DNA from: JACVRM01 sp963755085
GTDB taxonomy: Bacteria; Actinomycetota; Thermoleophilia; Gaiellales; Gaiellaceae
DNA: 64,000 bases
Direction of reading: 5' to 3'
Assembly: GCA_963755085.1 (NCBI GenBank)
Contig: CAVWIN010000022.1
Span: 62,001 to 126,000 of the forward strand
Notes under the pieces: generated by a model
What the model saw: the letters and a program-made list of their open reading frames with translations, nothing else
Told to the model about the DNA's origin: nothing
The model's database searches: none
Program-made: the position numbers and the translations under genes
In this document: positions 8,452-16,672 of the stretch, one piece after another
How positions within the stretch are numbered: the stretch's first letter is position 1
Layout: every line of letters begins with the position of its first letter

Positions 8452-9041
8452 CGCGGCGAGCGGACGGCGACGAACCACCGCCCGTCGTAGAGGACGTCGC
8501 CGCCGCCGAGCTCGGCGATTAGCTCGTCGGCCGTGAAGTAGCGCTTGTAGACCGTCCAGCGCGAGCCGTCGTTGAGGATTCGCTCCTGCTGCTGCTCCGG
8601 CTCGGTGTCGTCCCGGAGTGCGGCGTCGACGATGACGAGCTCGCGGGCGACGCGGCGCGCCTCGGCGAGGAAGCGCTCGCGGTCGGCGCCCTCGAGGTGG
8701 CCGTAGAAGCTCATGGTCGTGACCCGGTCGAAGCTGTGGTTCGCGAATGGAAGTGCGAACGCGTCGCCCTGGACGAAGCGCGCGTCGGGCAGGCGCTCGG
8801 CCGCGATGGCGAGCATGCTCGCGCTCTGGTCGAGGCCGGTGATCTCGCCGGGGAGCCAGCGCGTGGCGAAGCCGGTACCGCAGGCGACGTCGAGCGTGCG
8901 CGCGGGCGGCAGTGCGCGGAGGGTGTCGGCGAGCTCGTCCAGCAGCTCGTTCCACGCGGGCCGGTCTCGCTCGGCGAAGCGGCCGGTGCCCTCGTACCAC
9001 TCGTCGTACTCCGGTGCGCGGGTGTCGTAGTACTCCTTCAC
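8448..9041 (-). CDS. Class I SAM-dependent methyltransferase
   Basis: A 197-residue methyltransferase: an N-terminal helix YYDTRAPEYDEWYEG, SAM motif I TLDVACGTGFATRWL (about residues 50-64), motif II ITGLDQSASML and the FDRVTTMSFYGHLE post-motif. This looks like the Methyltransf_11/25 group with unknown small-molecule substrate. The GTG start at 9041 is preceded by TACTCT 8 nt upstream and no Shine-Dalgarno. The gene is divergent from the formimidoyltransferase gene, with only 20 bp between the two start codons. It heads a three-gene operon. Confidence 0.8.
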   Translation of the reverse strand: MKEYYDTRAPEYDEWYEGTGRFAERDRPAWNELLDELADTLRALPPARTLDVACGTGFATRWLPGEITGLDQSASMLAIAAERLPDARFVQGDAFALPFANHSFDRVTTMSFYGHLEGADRERFLAEARRVARELVIVDAALRDDTEPEQQQERILNDGSRWTVYKRYFTADELIAELGGGDVLYDGRWFVAVRSPR

Positions 9042-9048
9042 GCGCTCG

Positions 9049-9055
9049 TAGAGTA
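9049..9055. promoter_or_regulatory. Symmetric -10 heptamer TAGAGTA serving two divergent leaderless genes
   Basis: Between start codons at 9041 (minus) and 9062 (plus) lie only 20 bp. The heptamer TAGAGTA reads TAGAGT on plus, 7 nt before the plus GTG, and TACTCT on minus, 8 nt before the minus GTG. A TAnnnTA heptamer is the known geometry for a bidirectional promoter, with one opening site used in both directions. The identical heptamer recurs at 60627-60633 in the same arrangement. Confidence 0.5.
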
Positions 9056-9061
9056 AGCGGC

Positions 9062-9943
9062 GTGGAGCTCCCGCTCGAGGCCGTGCCGAACTTCTCGGAG
9101 GGTCGCGACGCCGCGGTGCTCGACGCGATCCGGGCGGCGTTCGCCGGCGTGTCGCTGCTCGACGTGCACGTCGACGTCGATCACAACCGTTCCGTCTTCA
9201 CGGCTGTGGGCCAGGAGAGCGCACTTGCCGACGCGCTGATCGATGCCGTCGAGGAGGCGGCGCAGCTCATCGATCTGCGGCAGCACAAGGGCGTCCATCC
9301 GCGGGTGGGGGCAGCCGACGTCGTCCCGATCGTTCCGATCCGTCCCGGCGACATGGACCGCGCGCGGGAGCTCGCGCTCGGGGTCGCCCAGGCCATCGGG
9401 ATCGACCTCTCGCTGGCGGTCTTCCTCTACGGCGAGCTCAAGCGCGGCCACGGGCCGGCGTTCTACCGGCGCGGCGGGCTCGACGAGCTTCGGCGCCGCA
9501 TCGACGCCGGCCAGCTCGCGCCCGACTTCGGTCCGGCTCGCGTCGACGAGCGCGCAGGCGTGGTGCTCGTCGGGGCGCGCAAGCCGCTGATCGCGTTCAA
9601 CGTCAACCTGCGCGGCGGCGAGCCCGGCGCGGCGCGCGAGATCGCCGCCCTCGTCCGCGAGACCGGCGGCGGCTTCCCCGGCGTGCGCGCGCTCGGGATG
9701 GACCTGAAGCACGCCGGCCTGACGCAGGTGAGCATGAACGTCGAGGACTGGGAGGCCGCCGCGCTCGCCGACATCGTCGCGCGCATCGAGGCGGAGGCGC
9801 ACGCCCGCGGCGCCGAGGTCGCCGGCTCGGAGCTGGTCGGCCTCATGCCCGCGGGCGCAGCCGCGGCCGCCGCCGGCGGCGCGCTGCGGATCGACGGCTT
9901 CGACGCGTCGCGGCTGCTCGAGCTCCGGCTCCTCGACCCCTGA
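9062..9943 (+). CDS. Glutamate formimidoyltransferase
   Basis: A 293-residue protein matching the N-terminal formimidoyltransferase half of FTCD, which transfers the formimino group of N-formimino-L-glutamate to tetrahydrofolate. Recognisable blocks are VPNFSEGR at the start, DHNRSVFT, KGVHPRVGAADVVP, YGELKRGHGPAFYRRGG and FNVNLRGG. GTG start at 9062 (VELPLEAVPNFSEGR) gives the normal N-terminus. It precedes hutH, hutU and hutI, so histidine is degraded here to formiminoglutamate and the C1 unit enters folate. No cyclodeaminase and no hutF/hutG is visible in the window. Confidence 0.85.
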   Translation: MELPLEAVPNFSEGRDAAVLDAIRAAFAGVSLLDVHVDVDHNRSVFTAVGQESALADALIDAVEEAAQLIDLRQHKGVHPRVGAADVVPIVPIRPGDMDRARELALGVAQAIGIDLSLAVFLYGELKRGHGPAFYRRGGLDELRRRIDAGQLAPDFGPARVDERAGVVLVGARKPLIAFNVNLRGGEPGAAREIAALVRETGGGFPGVRALGMDLKHAGLTQVSMNVEDWEAAALADIVARIEAEAHARGAEVAGSELVGLMPAGAAAAAAGGALRIDGFDASRLLELRLLDP

Positions 9944-10075
9944 CGCCGACAGACACGTCCTCGCCGGAAGTTCCCCTGGGGCCGGCCGCGTGCCTCCCTC
10001 CGGTCTCGACGGTAATCGGGAGCGGCGCACGCGTGGGTGACGAGAGTGCGCCACGAGCGTGTCAAGGCGCGGGGC

Positions 10076-10081
10076 TAGACT
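10076..10081 (+). promoter_or_regulatory. Putative -10 element, hut genes
   Basis: TAGACT ends 7 nt before the GTG of hutH; no Shine-Dalgarno lies between. No clear -35 was seen. Confidence 0.4.
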
Positions 10082-10088
10082 CGGCCGC

Positions 10089-11627
10089 GTGCTCGCGACC
10101 GCCGTCCTGACGGGGGATGACCTCACCGTCGAGGACGTCTGGGCGGTCGCCGTCGAGGGCGCGACGGTCGAGCTCGCCGACTCGGCGCGGACGCGGATGA
10201 CGGCGGCCCGTGAGCTCGTCGAGCGTGCCGCACACGGGACGAGCGAGCACACGTACGGCATCAACACGGGGTTCGGCCGCTTCGTCTCGCAGACCATCCC
10301 CGAGGAGCTGACGGAGGAGCTGCAGGTGCGCCTGCTGCGCAGCCACGCCTGCGGCGTCGGCGAGCCCTACCCGGCCGAGGTCGTGCGCGCGGCGATGCTG
10401 CTCCGCGCCAACACGCTGGCAAAGGGTTACTCGGGCGCGCGGCCCGAGGTCGCCGGGCTGCTCGTCGAGTGTGTCTCGCTCGGCGTGCTGCCGCACGTCC
10501 CGAGCCGCGGCTCGGTTGGCGCCTCCGGCGACCTGGCGCCGCTCGCCCACCTCGCTCTTCCGCTCATCGGCGAGGGCCAGGCCTGGATCGAGGGGGAGCT
10601 GCTCCCCGGCGCGGACGCGCTCCGCCGCGTCGGCCTCGCGCCGATCCGCCTCCTCGCCAAGGAGGGGCTGTCGCTCGTGAACGGCACGCAGTTCATGGCC
10701 GCGATGGCTGCGCTCGGGCTCCTCCGCGCCGAGCGCGCCGCCCGCGCTGCCGACATCGCCTGCGCGATCTCGCTCGAGGCGCTGCAGGGCTCGCGCACGA
10801 GCTTCCTGCCGCAGATCCAGGCGCTGCGCCCGCTGCCCGGCCAGGCCGCCGCCGCGGCGAATGTGCTCCGGCTGCTCGAGGACTCGAAGATCAACGAGGC
10901 GCACCGCTGGTGCGACAAGGTGCAGGACGCCTACTCGCTGCGCTGCGCCCCACAAGTGCACGGGGCCACGCGCGACCTGCTCGCCTACGTGCGCGCCACC
11001 GTCGAGGTCGAGGTCAACGCGGCCACTGACAACCCGCTCGTCCTCGTCGAAGACGAGCTGCTCGTCTCGAACGGCAACTTCCACGGGCAGCCGGTCGGGT
11101 TCGCGCTCGACGCGCTGGCGATGGCGGTCGCCGAGCTGGCGAGCATCTCCGAGCGCCGGATCGAGCGGCTCGTCAACCCGAGCCTGTCCGGCGGCCTCCC
11201 CGCGTTCCTCACCCCCGACGGCGGGCTCAACTCGGGGTTCATGATCCCGCAGTACGTGGCCGCCTCCCTCGTCAGCGAGAACAAGGTGCTCTGCCACCCG
11301 GCGAGCGTCGACTCGATCCCGACCAGCGCGGGGCAGGAGGATCACGTGTCCATGGGCAACGCGTCCGGCCTCAAGGCTTTCACGGTGCTCGGCAACGTCG
11401 AGCGCACGCTCGCGATCGAGCTGCTCGCGTCCTGCCAGGGCGTCGAGTTCCTCGCGCCGCTCGAGCCGGGCGCCGGCGTGGGCGCGGCGCGGGCCTTCGT
11501 CCGCGGCGTCTCGCCCCGGCTGCGCGAGGACCGCCCGCTCGCCGAGGACATCGAGTCGGTCGCTGCCACCATCCGCGACGGGTCGCTGATCCGGGCCGTG
11601 GAGCACGCCGCGGGGCCGCTCGCGTGA
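10089..11627 (+). CDS. hutH: Histidine ammonia-lyase
   Basis: A 512-residue aromatic amino acid lyase that deaminates L-histidine to urocanate. The autocatalytic MIO cofactor tripeptide ASG is present in GSVGASGDLAPLAHL (about residues 145-159). Also visible are YGINTGFGRF, the NGTQFM segment, NPLV, the GNFHG loop and QEDHVSMG. Length is normal for the family. Start chosen at GTG 10089 (VLATAVLTGDDLTVED), which has TAGACT 7 nt upstream. Its stop overlaps the GTG of a small membrane protein (GTGA), followed by hutU and hutI, so this is the head of the hut operon. Confidence 0.93.
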   Translation: MLATAVLTGDDLTVEDVWAVAVEGATVELADSARTRMTAARELVERAAHGTSEHTYGINTGFGRFVSQTIPEELTEELQVRLLRSHACGVGEPYPAEVVRAAMLLRANTLAKGYSGARPEVAGLLVECVSLGVLPHVPSRGSVGASGDLAPLAHLALPLIGEGQAWIEGELLPGADALRRVGLAPIRLLAKEGLSLVNGTQFMAAMAALGLLRAERAARAADIACAISLEALQGSRTSFLPQIQALRPLPGQAAAAANVLRLLEDSKINEAHRWCDKVQDAYSLRCAPQVHGATRDLLAYVRATVEVEVNAATDNPLVLVEDELLVSNGNFHGQPVGFALDALAMAVAELASISERRIERLVNPSLSGGLPAFLTPDGGLNSGFMIPQYVAASLVSENKVLCHPASVDSIPTSAGQEDHVSMGNASGLKAFTVLGNVERTLAIELLASCQGVEFLAPLEPGAGVGAARAFVRGVSPRLREDRPLAEDIESVAATIRDGSLIRAVEHAAGPLA

Positions 11628-11812
11628 CGAGGCAGCTCCGCGACAGCGCGATCCTGTACGGCGTGCTCGCCGTGCTTGTCGTCGTCGTGGCCGTCATCAC
11701 GGGCGGCAACGTCGTCCTGGCAGCGGTGCTCGCGGCGGCTGCGTTTGTCGTCGCGATGACGTGGAACTGGTGGCGCCTCCGCGCCCGCGCGCAGCGCGAG
11801 CCGGGACCGTGA
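11624..11812 (+). CDS. Small two-helix membrane protein inside the hut operon
   Basis: A 62-residue protein: basic start MTRQLRDS, two hydrophobic stretches (about residues 9-28 and 29-46) and a basic tail WWRLRARAQ. The GTG start overlaps the hutH stop and its stop overlaps the hutU GTG (both by 4 bp), so it is translationally coupled to both. No family recognised. Its position invites a role related to histidine or urocanate handling, but nothing in the sequence proves that. Confidence 0.6.
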   Translation: MTRQLRDSAILYGVLAVLVVVVAVITGGNVVLAAVLAAAAFVVAMTWNWWRLRARAQREPGP

Positions 11813-13512
11813 GCGGCACCGCCGTCCTCGACAGCACCGTCGAGCGCCTCTGCGGCGACCTCAGCGCGATCCGGGCGCCGCGCGGCACGGAGCTCAACGC
11901 GCGGTCGTGGTCGACCGAGGCGCCGCTCCGCATGCTGCTCAACAACCTCGATCCCGAGGTCGCCGAGCGGCCCGAAGACCTGGTCGTCTACGGCGGCACC
12001 GGCAAGGCGGCGCGCAACCACGCAGCCCTGCGCGCGCTCGTCCGCACCCTGCTCGAGCTCGGCGACGACGAGACGATGCTCGTCCAGAGCGGCAAGCCCG
12101 TCGGTGTCCTGCGCACGCACCGCGGCGCGCCGCGCGTCCTCATTGCCAACTCGCTGCTCGTCCCCCGGTGGGCGACCTGGGACGAGTTCCGACGGCTGGA
12201 GGCGCTCGGCCTGACGATGTTCGGCCAGATGACCGCCGGCAGCTGGATCTACATCGGCAGCCAGGGGATCCTGCAGGGCACCTACCAGACCTTCTGCGCG
12301 GCGGGCGAGCGGCACTTCGGCAGCCCCGACCTGCATGGCCGCACGATCCTCACCGCGGGACTCGGCGGGATGGGCGGCGCCCAGCCGCTGGCCGCGACGC
12401 TGGCCGGCGCCGCCATCCTCTGCGTCGAGGTCGACCCGTCGCGCATCGAGCGGCGGCTCGAGACCCGCTACCTCGACGAGGCGGCCGAGTCGCTCGACGA
12501 TGCACTCGCGCGCGTGCGCGGCGCCGCCGAGCGCGGCGAGGCGCTGTCGGTCGGCCTGCTCGGCAACGCCGCGGACGTCGTTCCCGAGCTGGCGCGGCGC
12601 CGGGAGCGGTTCGACCTCGTCACCGACCAGACCGCAGCCCACGACCCGCTCACCGGCTACGTCCCGCGCGGCCTCTCGGTCGACGAGGCGGCCGGGCTGC
12701 GGGAGCGCGCCCCCGACGAGTACCTCCGCCGTGCCCGCGAGTCGATCGTCGCGCACGTCGAGGCGCTGCTCGAGCTCGTCCGGGCCGGCAGCTACGTTTT
12801 CGATTATGGCAACAACCTCAGAGGGGAGGCGTTTGAGGGAGGCGTAACGGAGGCCTTCTCATACCCGGGCTTCGTCCCGGCCTATATCCGGCCGCTCTTC
12901 TGCCGCGGCGTCGGGCCCTTCCGCTGGGCGGCGCTCTCAGGCGACCCGAAGGACATCGAGGCCATCGACGGCATGCTCCTCGACCTCTTCGCGGACGACC
13001 CCCTCCTCGGGCGGTGGCTCCGGCTCGCCGCCGACCGCATCGCCTACCAGGGGCTGCCCGCGCGGATCTGCTGGCTCGGCCTCGGCGGCCGCGCACGCGC
13101 CGGGCTCGCGATCAACGAGCTCGTCCGGAGCGGGGAGGTGTCGGCGCCGGTGGTGATCGGGCGCGACCACCTCGACGCCGGCTCCGTCGCCTCGCCCTAC
13201 CGCGAGACCGAGGCGATGGCCGACGGCTCCGACGCGATCGCCGACTGGCCGATCCTGAACGCGCTCGTCAACGTGGCCGCCGGCGCCACCTGGGTGAGCG
13301 TCCACCACGGCGGCGGGGTCGGCATCGGCAACTCGATCCACGCCGGGATGGTCGTCGTCGCCGACGGCACCGACGACGCCCGCGAGCGGCTCGAGCGCGT
13401 GCTGACGACCGACCCGGCGACGGGCGTCCTCCGCCACGCCGACGCCGGCTACGACGACGCCGTGGCCGCCGCCGACGAGCACGGCCTGCGCCTGCCCGCG
13501 CGCGACGCGTGA
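11809..13512 (+). CDS. hutU: Urocanate hydratase
   Basis: A 567-residue urocanase that hydrates urocanate to imidazolonepropionate using tightly bound NAD+. Typical segments are YGGTGKAARN, GQMTAGSWIYIGSQGI, the NAD-binding GLGGMGGAQ and, near the C-terminus, WVSVHHGGGVGIG. Length is normal. The GTG at 11809 overlaps the preceding small gene's stop; an in-frame extension further upstream does not resemble urocanase and was not used. Next gene is hutI after 10 bp. Confidence 0.93.
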   Translation: MSGTAVLDSTVERLCGDLSAIRAPRGTELNARSWSTEAPLRMLLNNLDPEVAERPEDLVVYGGTGKAARNHAALRALVRTLLELGDDETMLVQSGKPVGVLRTHRGAPRVLIANSLLVPRWATWDEFRRLEALGLTMFGQMTAGSWIYIGSQGILQGTYQTFCAAGERHFGSPDLHGRTILTAGLGGMGGAQPLAATLAGAAILCVEVDPSRIERRLETRYLDEAAESLDDALARVRGAAERGEALSVGLLGNAADVVPELARRRERFDLVTDQTAAHDPLTGYVPRGLSVDEAAGLRERAPDEYLRRARESIVAHVEALLELVRAGSYVFDYGNNLRGEAFEGGVTEAFSYPGFVPAYIRPLFCRGVGPFRWAALSGDPKDIEAIDGMLLDLFADDPLLGRWLRLAADRIAYQGLPARICWLGLGGRARAGLAINELVRSGEVSAPVVIGRDHLDAGSVASPYRETEAMADGSDAIADWPILNALVNVAAGATWVSVHHGGGVGIGNSIHAGMVVVADGTDDARERLERVLTTDPATGVLRHADAGYDDAVAAADEHGLRLPARDA

Positions 13513-13522
13513 CGGTGCGGCC

Positions 13523-14741
13523 GTGAGCCGCCTCCTGGTGCGCGACCTCGAGCGGCTCGCGACGCCGGCGCCGGGCGGCGCGCCCGCGCGCGGCGCCCGG
13601 CTCGGGGAGGTCACCGTCGTCGAGCACGCCTACGTGCTCTGCGAGGACGGGCTGATCACGGCAGCCGGGCCGATGCGCGACCTCGGCCCGCTCGACGGCG
13701 ACGTCGAGGAGCTCGACGGCCGCGGCTTCAGCGCCGTGCCCGGCCTCGTCGACTGCCACACGCACCCGGCGTTCGGTGGCGACCGCGTCGAGGAGTTCGC
13801 GCTGCGCGCGGCCGGCGCGTCCTACGAGGAGCTGCACGCGGCGGGCGGCGGCATCCTCTCGACCGTCCGTGCCACCCGGGCGGCCGGCGAGCGCGGGCTC
13901 GGCGAGGCCGTGCGGCGGCACCGGCACTGGATGCTCCGCGCCGGCACGACGACCTGGGAGGGCAAGTCGGGCTACGGGCTCGACCGGCGAGACGGAGCTC
14001 GCGTCGCTGCGCGCCGTCCGCGACGCCGGCGGCAGCCCGACCTGGCTGGGCGCGCACGCCGTCCCGCCGGAGTTCGACGACGCCGACGCCTACCTCGACT
14101 TCGCGCTCGCCGAGGTGCTGCCGGTCGCGGCCGAGGTCGCCGACGCCGCCGACGTCTTCCTCGAGCGCGGCGCATTCAACGCTGCCCAGGCGCGCCGCTA
14201 CCTGACCGCCTGCCGCGACGCCGGGCTCGCGCTGCGCCTGCACGGCGACCAGTTCACGGAGTCGGGCGCGGTGCCGCTCGCGATCGAGCTCGGCGCGCGC
14301 TCGGTCGACCACCTGGAGGCGACCGGCCCGGAAGGGATCGCCGCGCTCGCCGCGAGCGACGTCACTGCGGTGCTCCTGCCGGCGAGCGCGCTCTTCCTCG
14401 ACCGCCCGATGCCGCCGGCGCGCGCGCTCGCGGACGCCGGCGCCGCCGTTGCGCTCGCAACCGACTTCAACCCGGGCTCGGCATTCTGCGAGAGCCTTCC
14501 CGTCGTCTGCTCGCTCGCCGCCACGCAGCTGCACTTGAGCCCGGCCGAGGCGCTCACAGCCTGCACGCTGAACGCCGCGCACGTCCTCGGCCAGTCCGGC
14601 CGCGCCGGCCGGATCGCGCCCGGCTACGGCGCCGACCTCGTCCTGCTGGACGCGCCCGACTGGCGCCACCTCGCCTACCACCTGGCGGGGCCGGTCGTCG
14701 CCGCGGTCATCCAGGCGGGACGGGTCGAATGGGAGCAGTAA
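13523..14741 (+). CDS. hutI: Imidazolonepropionase, interrupted by a single-base (+1) frameshift
   Basis: Amidohydrolase that opens 4-imidazolone-5-propionate to N-formiminoglutamate. The first frame (GTG 13523) gives DGLITAAGPM, the metal site DCHTHPAFGGDR and WEGKSGYGLD. The second frame continues from about 13989 with ETELASLRAV, LGAHAVPPEF, RLHGDQF, SVDHLEA and ATDFNPGS, and stops at 14741. The join at 13984-13990 reads GACCGGCGAGACG; removing one G (GAC CGC GAG ACG) restores an uninterrupted protein of about 405 residues. All domains and metal ligands are present, so a sequencing error or very recent mutation is likelier than old decay. Seven other genes in the window show the same kind of defect. 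Confidence 0.85.
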
Positions 14742-15220
14742 TCCGCGAGCTCGACCCGGTCTCGCCCGCCGACGTCGAGGACGCCCGCGCCCTCTTCGCC
14801 GAGTACGCCGAGTCGCTGGGCGTCGACCTCGGCTTCCAGGGCTTCGACGCCGAACTGGCAGCGCTCCCGGCGGGCTACGTCCCGCCGACCGGCGTGCTCC
14901 TGCTCGCCGAGACGGGCGACGGCACCGTCGGCTGCGTCGCCGTCCGCGCGCTCGAGGGCGATGCCTGCGAGCTGAAGCGCCTGTACGTCCGCCCGGCCGG
15001 CCGCGGGGCCGGCCTCGGCCGCACGCTCACCGAGGAGGCGATCGCCGCCGCCCGCCGCCTCGGCTACCGCCGCATGCGCCTGGACACGCTCCCGACGATG
15101 CAGACCGCCTACGCGCTCTACCGCGAGATCGGCTTCCGCGAGATCGAGCCCTACCGCTTCAACCCGGTGCCCGGGACGCGCTACCTCGAGCTCGGCCTCG
15201 GCCCGCAAGTGCCGCGCTAG
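14729..15220 (+). CDS. GNAT family N-acetyltransferase
   Basis: A 163-residue GNAT. The acetyl-CoA pyrophosphate loop is RPAGRGAGLG (about residues 84-93) after the LKRLYV strand, with the C-terminal YALYREIGFREIEPY helix-strand unit. The ATG at 14729 overlaps the last 13 bp of hutI, so it is the last gene of the hut operon. Substrate unknown; a link to histidine-derived amines is possible from position only. Confidence 0.75.
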   Translation: MGAVIRELDPVSPADVEDARALFAEYAESLGVDLGFQGFDAELAALPAGYVPPTGVLLLAETGDGTVGCVAVRALEGDACELKRLYVRPAGRGAGLGRTLTEEAIAAARRLGYRRMRLDTLPTMQTAYALYREIGFREIEPYRFNPVPGTRYLELGLGPQVPR

Positions 15221-15223
15221 GCT
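15218..15223 (+). promoter_or_regulatory. Putative -10 element, gene at 15230
   Basis: TAGGCT ends 6 nt before the ATG at 15230, leaving no room for a Shine-Dalgarno. Confidence 0.35.
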
Positions 15224-15229
15224 GGATCC

Positions 15230-15655
15230 ATGCCCTCACGCAAGCAGCGCAGACGGCGCACCAAGAACACCCGGCACGACTACGAGTACGTCTACGTCGA
15301 CGGGGAGGGCAACGAGGTCGACGCCGACGACGTCCCGCAGCCGAGCCGCAACGGGACGGGCACGCGCGGCGCCAAGAAGGACGCCCCGATCCGGGCCGCC
15401 GGCGGCCGCGTCGTCAAGCCGCCGAGCTGGCAGCGCGCGACGCGCCGCGGCCTCATCTTCGCGCCCGCGATGTTCGGGATCCTCTACGTGCTGAACCGCG
15501 GCAACCAGCCGCCCGTTTCGATCGTCTTCAACACGCTGGTCCTGCTCGCGTTCTTCATCCCGTTCGGGTACCTGATGGACAGGGTCATGTACCGCACCTA
15601 CCAGAAGAAGCAGGACGCGGCGAAGACCCCGAAGGCGAAGCCGAAGACCCGCTAG
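15230..15655 (+). CDS. Small membrane protein with basic and acidic N-terminal tail
   Basis: A 141-residue protein of unknown family. It starts MPSRKQRRRRTKNTR, then has an acidic stretch (DYEYVYVDGEGNEVDADD), a Gly/Lys-rich linker and two predicted helices (about residues 80-95 and 102-122: GLIFAPAMFGILYVL; SIVFNTLVLLAFFIPFGYLM), ending in a Lys-rich tail. Both ends are charged and probably cytoplasmic. Stop at 15655 overlaps the end of the convergent cupin gene by 4 bp. Confidence 0.6.
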   Translation: MPSRKQRRRRTKNTRHDYEYVYVDGEGNEVDADDVPQPSRNGTGTRGAKKDAPIRAAGGRVVKPPSWQRATRRGLIFAPAMFGILYVLNRGNQPPVSIVFNTLVLLAFFIPFGYLMDRVMYRTYQKKQDAAKTPKAKPKTR

Positions 15656-15981
15656 CCGCCGCGGTAGTGGCCCGGGCCGGGCCACGGGGCGAGCAGCAGC
15701 AGGATCCGGGCGCCGCTCTCGGTGCGCAGCGCGTGGCGCTCCCCCGGCGCGAACCGCACGAGCGTCCCCGGCCCGGCCTCGCGTGAGGAGCCGTCGGCGT
15801 CGAGCTGCACGGTGCCATCCACGACGGTGATCCAGGCGTTCTCCTTGACCTCGTGGTCGCCGAGCGCCTGGCCCGGGTTGAGGACGACGAGCACCGCCCG
15901 CGCCTCGTCGGTGGAGTGGAGAACGATCGGGTCGCGCGTGCCCTCGGGCGCGTCGAGCTCGAGCAGGTTCCACGCGTCCAT
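15652..15981 (-). CDS. Cupin-domain protein
   Basis: A 109-residue single cupin barrel. Cupin motif 1 is seen in LNPGQALGDHEVKENAWITVVDG (a PGQxxxxHxH-like region with one His and Glu) and motif 2 in PGTLVRFAPGERHALR. Metal binding is plausible but the ligand set is incomplete compared with classical two-His motifs. The ATG at 15981 has TAGAAC 7 nt upstream. It is divergent from the metallo-hydrolase gene at 16028. Function unknown. Confidence 0.65.
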   Translation of the reverse strand: MDAWNLLELDAPEGTRDPIVLHSTDEARAVLVVLNPGQALGDHEVKENAWITVVDGTVQLDADGSSREAGPGTLVRFAPGERHALRTESGARILLLLAPWPGPGHYRGG

Positions 15982-16012
15982 CGCGAGCGTTCTACCACGC
16001 GAGGGCCGAAGT

Positions 16013-16018
16013 TAGACT
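16013..16018 (+). promoter_or_regulatory. Putative -10 element, metallo-hydrolase/hisS/aspS unit
   Basis: TAGACT ends 9 nt before the GTG at 16028; no Shine-Dalgarno is seen. Confidence 0.4.
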
Positions 16019-16027
16019 CGCCCGACC

Positions 16028-16672
16028 GTGGCCCTCGCCGTCGACCGCTACGAGCTCGGCCCGATCGGGACCAACTGCTACGCCGTGCGCGCCTCGGACC
16101 CGGCGCCGGAGGCGGTCGTGATCGATCCGGGCGACGACGCGGCCGAGGTCCGCGCGGATCTCGACCGCCACGGCGCCCGACTCGCGGGGATCCTCGTCAC
16201 GCACACGCACTTCGACCACCTCGGCGGCATCGCCGGCCTGGCGGAGAGCACCGGCGCGCCGGTCTGGGTCTCCGAGACCGAGGCGTTCGTGCTCGAGCGG
16301 CCGGACGAGATCTACGCCGCCTACGGCGTGCACATCCGCCCGTGGCAGGCCGAGCACCGGCTCGCCGGCGACGAGGCGTTCGAGCTGGCCGGCATCGCGT
16401 GGCAGACGATCCCGGTGCCCGGCCACTCGCCGGGCCACCTCGCCTTCGCCGCCGACGGCGCGCTCTTCTCCGGCGACGTGCTCTTCGCCGGCTCGGTCGG
16501 CCGCGTCGACCTGCCGGGCGGCGACTGGCCGACGCTCCTCGACTCGATCCGCCTGCTCACCGAGCGCTATCCGCCCGAGACGACCGTCTACCCGGGGCAC
16601 GGCCGGCCGACGACCCTCGGCGAGGAGCTCGCGTCGAACCCGTTCCTGACCGAGCTGCGGGCCGCTCGGTGA
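16028..16672 (+). CDS. Metallo-beta-lactamase-fold hydrolase (glyoxalase II-like)
   Basis: A 214-residue MBL-fold hydrolase. The zinc motif HxHxDH is present as THTHFDHLGG (about residues 58-67); later ligands are in PGHSPGHLAF, SGDVLFAGSVGRVD and the terminal PGHGRPTT. The overall pattern is the YcbL/glyoxalase II-like thioester hydrolase group. GTG start at 16028. Its stop overlaps the GTG of hisS, so the two are translationally coupled; this MBL-hisS-aspS order is common in high-GC Gram-positives. Confidence 0.8.
   Translation: MALAVDRYELGPIGTNCYAVRASDPAPEAVVIDPGDDAAEVRADLDRHGARLAGILVTHTHFDHLGGIAGLAESTGAPVWVSETEAFVLERPDEIYAAYGVHIRPWQAEHRLAGDEAFELAGIAWQTIPVPGHSPGHLAFAADGALFSGDVLFAGSVGRVDLPGGDWPTLLDSIRLLTERYPPETTVYPGHGRPTTLGEELASNPFLTELRAAR

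Noticed and set aside
8098..9000. A single long protein spanning the VOC gene and upstream sequence
   Set aside because: The upstream part of that frame is an out-of-frame reading of the methyltransferase; the GTGA overlap at 8448-8451 gives a normal-length VOC protein.
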